Position numbers and translations under genes: made by a program. DNA of 64,000 bases from Granulicella sp. GTDB taxonomy: Bacteria > Acidobacteriota > Terriglobia > Terriglobales > Acidobacteriaceae. The notes beneath the pieces were generated by a model that searched no databases, was not told the DNA's origin, and saw nothing but the letters and a program-made list of their open reading frames with translations. The stretch spans positions 1 through 64,000 of the forward strand of contig JANXYX010000029.1 in assembly GCA_025408425.1 (NCBI GenBank), written 5' to 3'. Of the stretch, positions 62,299 through 64,000 are shown in pieces; the first letter of the stretch is position 1, and each line of letters begins with the position of its first letter.

Positions 62299-63408
62299 AT
62301 GAGTTCAGAGCAGAACGTACCCGAGGTACAGGAGTACCAGGGTCAGCAAGCACCCCCTGCACAGCAGGATCAGGACGGCCAGTTCGCCGGATCGAACATA
62401 CCACATGGGATGGGCCAGTCCAAGAGCAGCCGCAGGCGCCGTCGCAAGCGCAAAAATAAAGGCGATGCCCCGGAGGCTCAACAGGGTGGCGACCAGGCAG
62501 CAAGCCAGCCAGGTCAAGTCATCCCGTCCCTCCAGGCCGCCAGCGCACAGCCCCAAAGCACTCAGGCTGGCGCATCTCAGCAGCAGAACGCACCCGCAGC
62601 CAAGCGCTGGAAAAAGAAATTCCGTGACCGCGATCGCCAGCGCTCCCCGGAGAACCCTGGCAACCAGGCCAGTGGCAGCGGCTTCGCCCCCAGCTCGGGC
62701 GGAGGATTCCGTGACCGCGACTCCCACCAGCCCGGCAACAATGCAGGCGGAGGATTCAAGCGTAAGAGCAGCGGTGGCGGTGGTGGCGGCAAGCAGCAGC
62801 GCGGCCCACGCAGCTTCGTCGGCCCCATGGACCACAGCTATCGTGTCGTCAATGGCAACTTCGCCGATTCGCCGCCTTCCACCATCGAGACCCGTAGCAA
62901 TGGAAACTACCAGGGCCGCGGAGGCGGTCGTCCTACAACCTATGCAGGAGACTCTCAGCCCATTGACTACTCACAGGGCAAAGCCATCCCGATTCCCGAG
63001 GACGCACCCACCAAGATCTTCTTCTTCATCGATGATCTCTTCCTGGTTGCCAAGATTCAGGAAACTTCGCGCAAACTCGGAGTCAAGGTAGCTTTCATCA
63101 AAAATGACAAGGAAGCTATCGCCGCACTTACCGCTGGCGAAGAAGCAGATCGTCCCGGCCTTATCGTCTTCGATCTCAACAACGCCAGCGTCAAGCCGCT
63201 GACGCTCATCCCCAAGCTCAAATCCAAGCTCAAGCGCAGCACCTCCATCATCGGCTTCCTCTCTCACCTCCAGGGAGATCTCAAGGCCAAGGCAGTCGAA
63301 GCAGGTTGTGACACCGTCATGCCTCGCGCAGCCTTCTCCCAGAATCTCCCCAACCTCCTCCGCCGTTACGGCATCGTCGAAGAGGAAGAGCCAAACTTCA
63401 ACCAGTAA
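62299..63408 (+). CDS. Disordered basic/Gly-rich protein fused to a receiver-like domain
   Basis: The 369-residue protein has a Gln/Pro/Gly-rich, low-complexity N-terminus (1-230) with a basic patch RRRRRKRK (45-52), RDRDRQR and RGGGR-type segments, as in RNA-binding disordered proteins. Residues ~238-365 form a CheY-like receiver fold: Asp245-Asp246 (FFFIDD), Asp292 (GLIVFDLNN), Ser322 and Arg343 in place of the usual Lys. It may still take a phosphate or may be a pseudo-receiver. The start at 62299 has a GGAAGTGGA-type SD. No kinase is near. Confidence 0.75.
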   Translation: MSSEQNVPEVQEYQGQQAPPAQQDQDGQFAGSNIPHGMGQSKSSRRRRRKRKNKGDAPEAQQGGDQAASQPGQVIPSLQAASAQPQSTQAGASQQQNAPAAKRWKKKFRDRDRQRSPENPGNQASGSGFAPSSGGGFRDRDSHQPGNNAGGGFKRKSSGGGGGGKQQRGPRSFVGPMDHSYRVVNGNFADSPPSTIETRSNGNYQGRGGGRPTTYAGDSQPIDYSQGKAIPIPEDAPTKIFFFIDDLFLVAKIQETSRKLGVKVAFIKNDKEAIAALTAGEEADRPGLIVFDLNNASVKPLTLIPKLKSKLKRSTSIIGFLSHLQGDLKAKAVEAGCDTVMPRAAFSQNLPNLLRRYGIVEEEEPNFNQ

Positions 63409-63424
63409 GAACCAGCCTCAAACA

Positions 63425-63464
63425 AGCGATGGCCCGGCAGACTCTCTGCCGGGCCATCGCTTTT
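63425..63464. terminator. Strong terminator between 62299 gene and HIT gene
   Basis: GCGATGGCCCGGCAG (63426-63440) pairs perfectly with CTGCCGGGCCATCGC (63446-63460) over 15 bp with a 5-nt loop, then TTTTAATC. It ends the plus-strand gene and could also act for the converging HIT gene. Confidence 0.85.
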
Positions 63465-63489
63465 AATCTTGCCGGTGCTCTCCCTCGTG

Positions 63490-63834
63490 CTATCCCGGAG
63501 GCCAATCCATATACCGTCCACCCAGCAGATGCAGATGCAGATGCTCCACCGTCTGGCCACCTTCAGTGCCCGTATTCACCACAACGCGATACCCACGCTC
63601 CAGATGTTGTCGCCGTGCCACCTCAGCAGCCGTCGCCATAAGGTGACCCAGCAGTGCGGTGTGCTTCGGAGCTGCGTACGCCAGTGATACCAGATGTTCC
63701 TTCGGTACGATCAGAACATGCGCTCGCGCCTGCGGATTAATATCCGGAAACGCCACACACAGATCATCTTCGTACACAAACGTAGCCGGTATCTTTCCGG
63801 CGAGAATCCTGCAGAACAGACACTCGTTGGCCAT
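63490..63834 (-). CDS. Histidine triad (HIT) nucleotide-binding protein
   Basis: The 114-residue HIT protein has the catalytic HLHLHLLGG (about 97-105; HxHxHxx) and N-terminal CLFCRILAGKIPA with the Cys pair seen in many bacterial HINT proteins. It should hydrolyse AMP-linked phosphoramidates such as AMP-lysine or AMP-amide. Length is normal for HinT. It ends 26 bp from a strong terminator. Confidence 0.93.
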   Translation of the reverse strand: MANECLFCRILAGKIPATFVYEDDLCVAFPDINPQARAHVLIVPKEHLVSLAYAAPKHTALLGHLMATAAEVARRQHLERGYRVVVNTGTEGGQTVEHLHLHLLGGRYMDWPPG

Positions 63835-63857
63835 CCCGCCATTCTAACGCCAACCCT

Positions 63858-64000
63858 CTACCGCTTGAAGTACTTAGGATGTTCCCCCGCGACCCACGGA
63901 TCGTAGCCCGCCGCAAACGCCAACCGGCGCGACGTCGAAGGATGGTCAAACATCCAGAACTCCACAAACCCATTCGGATACGGATCTTCCAGCGAAGCCT
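63858..64000 (-). CDS. C-terminal end of a probable M48 (Ste24-type) metalloprotease, cut by window
   Basis: The minus-strand reading frame ends at TAG 63858-63860 and is open to the window edge. The 47 visible residues include VEFWMFDHPSTSRRLAFAA, GYDPW and EHPKYFKR. FDHPSTSxRxAFA is typical of the C-terminus of Ste24/M48 membrane proteases. The catalytic HExxH region lies outside the window. It begins 24 bp upstream of the HIT gene start and may share its transcript. Confidence 0.65.
   Translation of the reverse strand, partial: ASLEDPYPNGFVEFWMFDHPSTSRRLAFAAGYDPWVAGEHPKYFKR

Overview
This is a 64 kb stretch of a GC-rich, densely coding bacterial chromosome. Codons end strongly in C, so many long antisense ORFs are only shadows. 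The gene content (DUF4382 lipoprotein, FecR protein with a Tyr/Trp-rich tail, DUF1080 protein, histone H1-like repeat protein, Tat-exported oxidoreductases) and short dispersed repeats such as TGTCATCCTGAGCG and GGGTGCCCCATTCAT suggest an acidobacterium of the class Terriglobia (Edaphobacter/Granulicella/Terriglobus type). That assignment is inference; no rRNA is present. LpxA, LpxI, FabZ and two OmpH/Skp proteins show a Gram-negative envelope.

Layout. 1-4.6 kb: DUF1080 protein, methyltransferase, Tat-exported aldo/keto reductase, YchF. 4.7-8.9 kb: DUF4382 lipoprotein, FecR protein, Bax-inhibitor-like membrane protein. 9.0-13.2 kb: Ddl, threonine deaminase, DHA2-type MFS exporter. 13.2-17.75 kb (minus strand): an aromatic amino-acid operon, trpB-trpA-chorismate mutase-DAHP synthase-tyrA, preceded by an unannotated 23-residue leader peptide rich in Phe/Tyr/Trp and an attenuator-type terminator. 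18.0-25.5 kb: two Crp/Fnr regulators, a response regulator with a Cys-pair C-terminal domain, bifunctional Rel, a class III aminotransferase, a half-length TauE protein.

25.6-33.4 kb is an accessory region with a different base composition: a divergent GntR/FCD regulator with a large palindromic operator, a Tat-exported GH38-like protein whose first metal-binding motif is degenerate, and four overlapping genes (solute-binding-protein-like, CoA-transferase III, MaoC hydratase, solute-binding-protein-like) with no signal peptides on the binding proteins and no transporter. 33.5-36.8 kb is a second accessory block next to tRNA-Pro(GGG): a 5'-truncated RHS gene followed by five small coupled genes that read as two orphan RHS C-terminal tips alternating with three small membrane or membrane-associated (candidate immunity) proteins. 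A 13-bp copy of the tRNA 3' end lies on the far side of the block.

36.9-46.7 kb: YggX, RNase R, TyrS, a flavodoxin-fold oxidoreductase, a DUF4440 lipoprotein, MmcQ/YjbR, an SDR, a secreted protein, FabZ-LpxA. 46.8-53.8 kb: type B carboxylesterase, exported Gfo/Idh/MocA protein, GMC oxidoreductase, aldo/keto reductase, LpxI, exported peroxiredoxin. 53.9-64 kb: acidic-basic histone-like protein, MltD-like LysM transglycosylase, LepA, tandem OmpH paralogues, a sigma-54 promoter followed by a structured RNA and terminator (candidate sRNA), a disordered basic protein fused to a receiver-like domain, a HIT protein and the 3' end of a probable M48 protease.

The four observations most worth following are the RHS tip/immunity array, the aromatic attenuator, the solute-binding-protein/CoA-transferase/MaoC operon, and the sigma-54-driven RNA.
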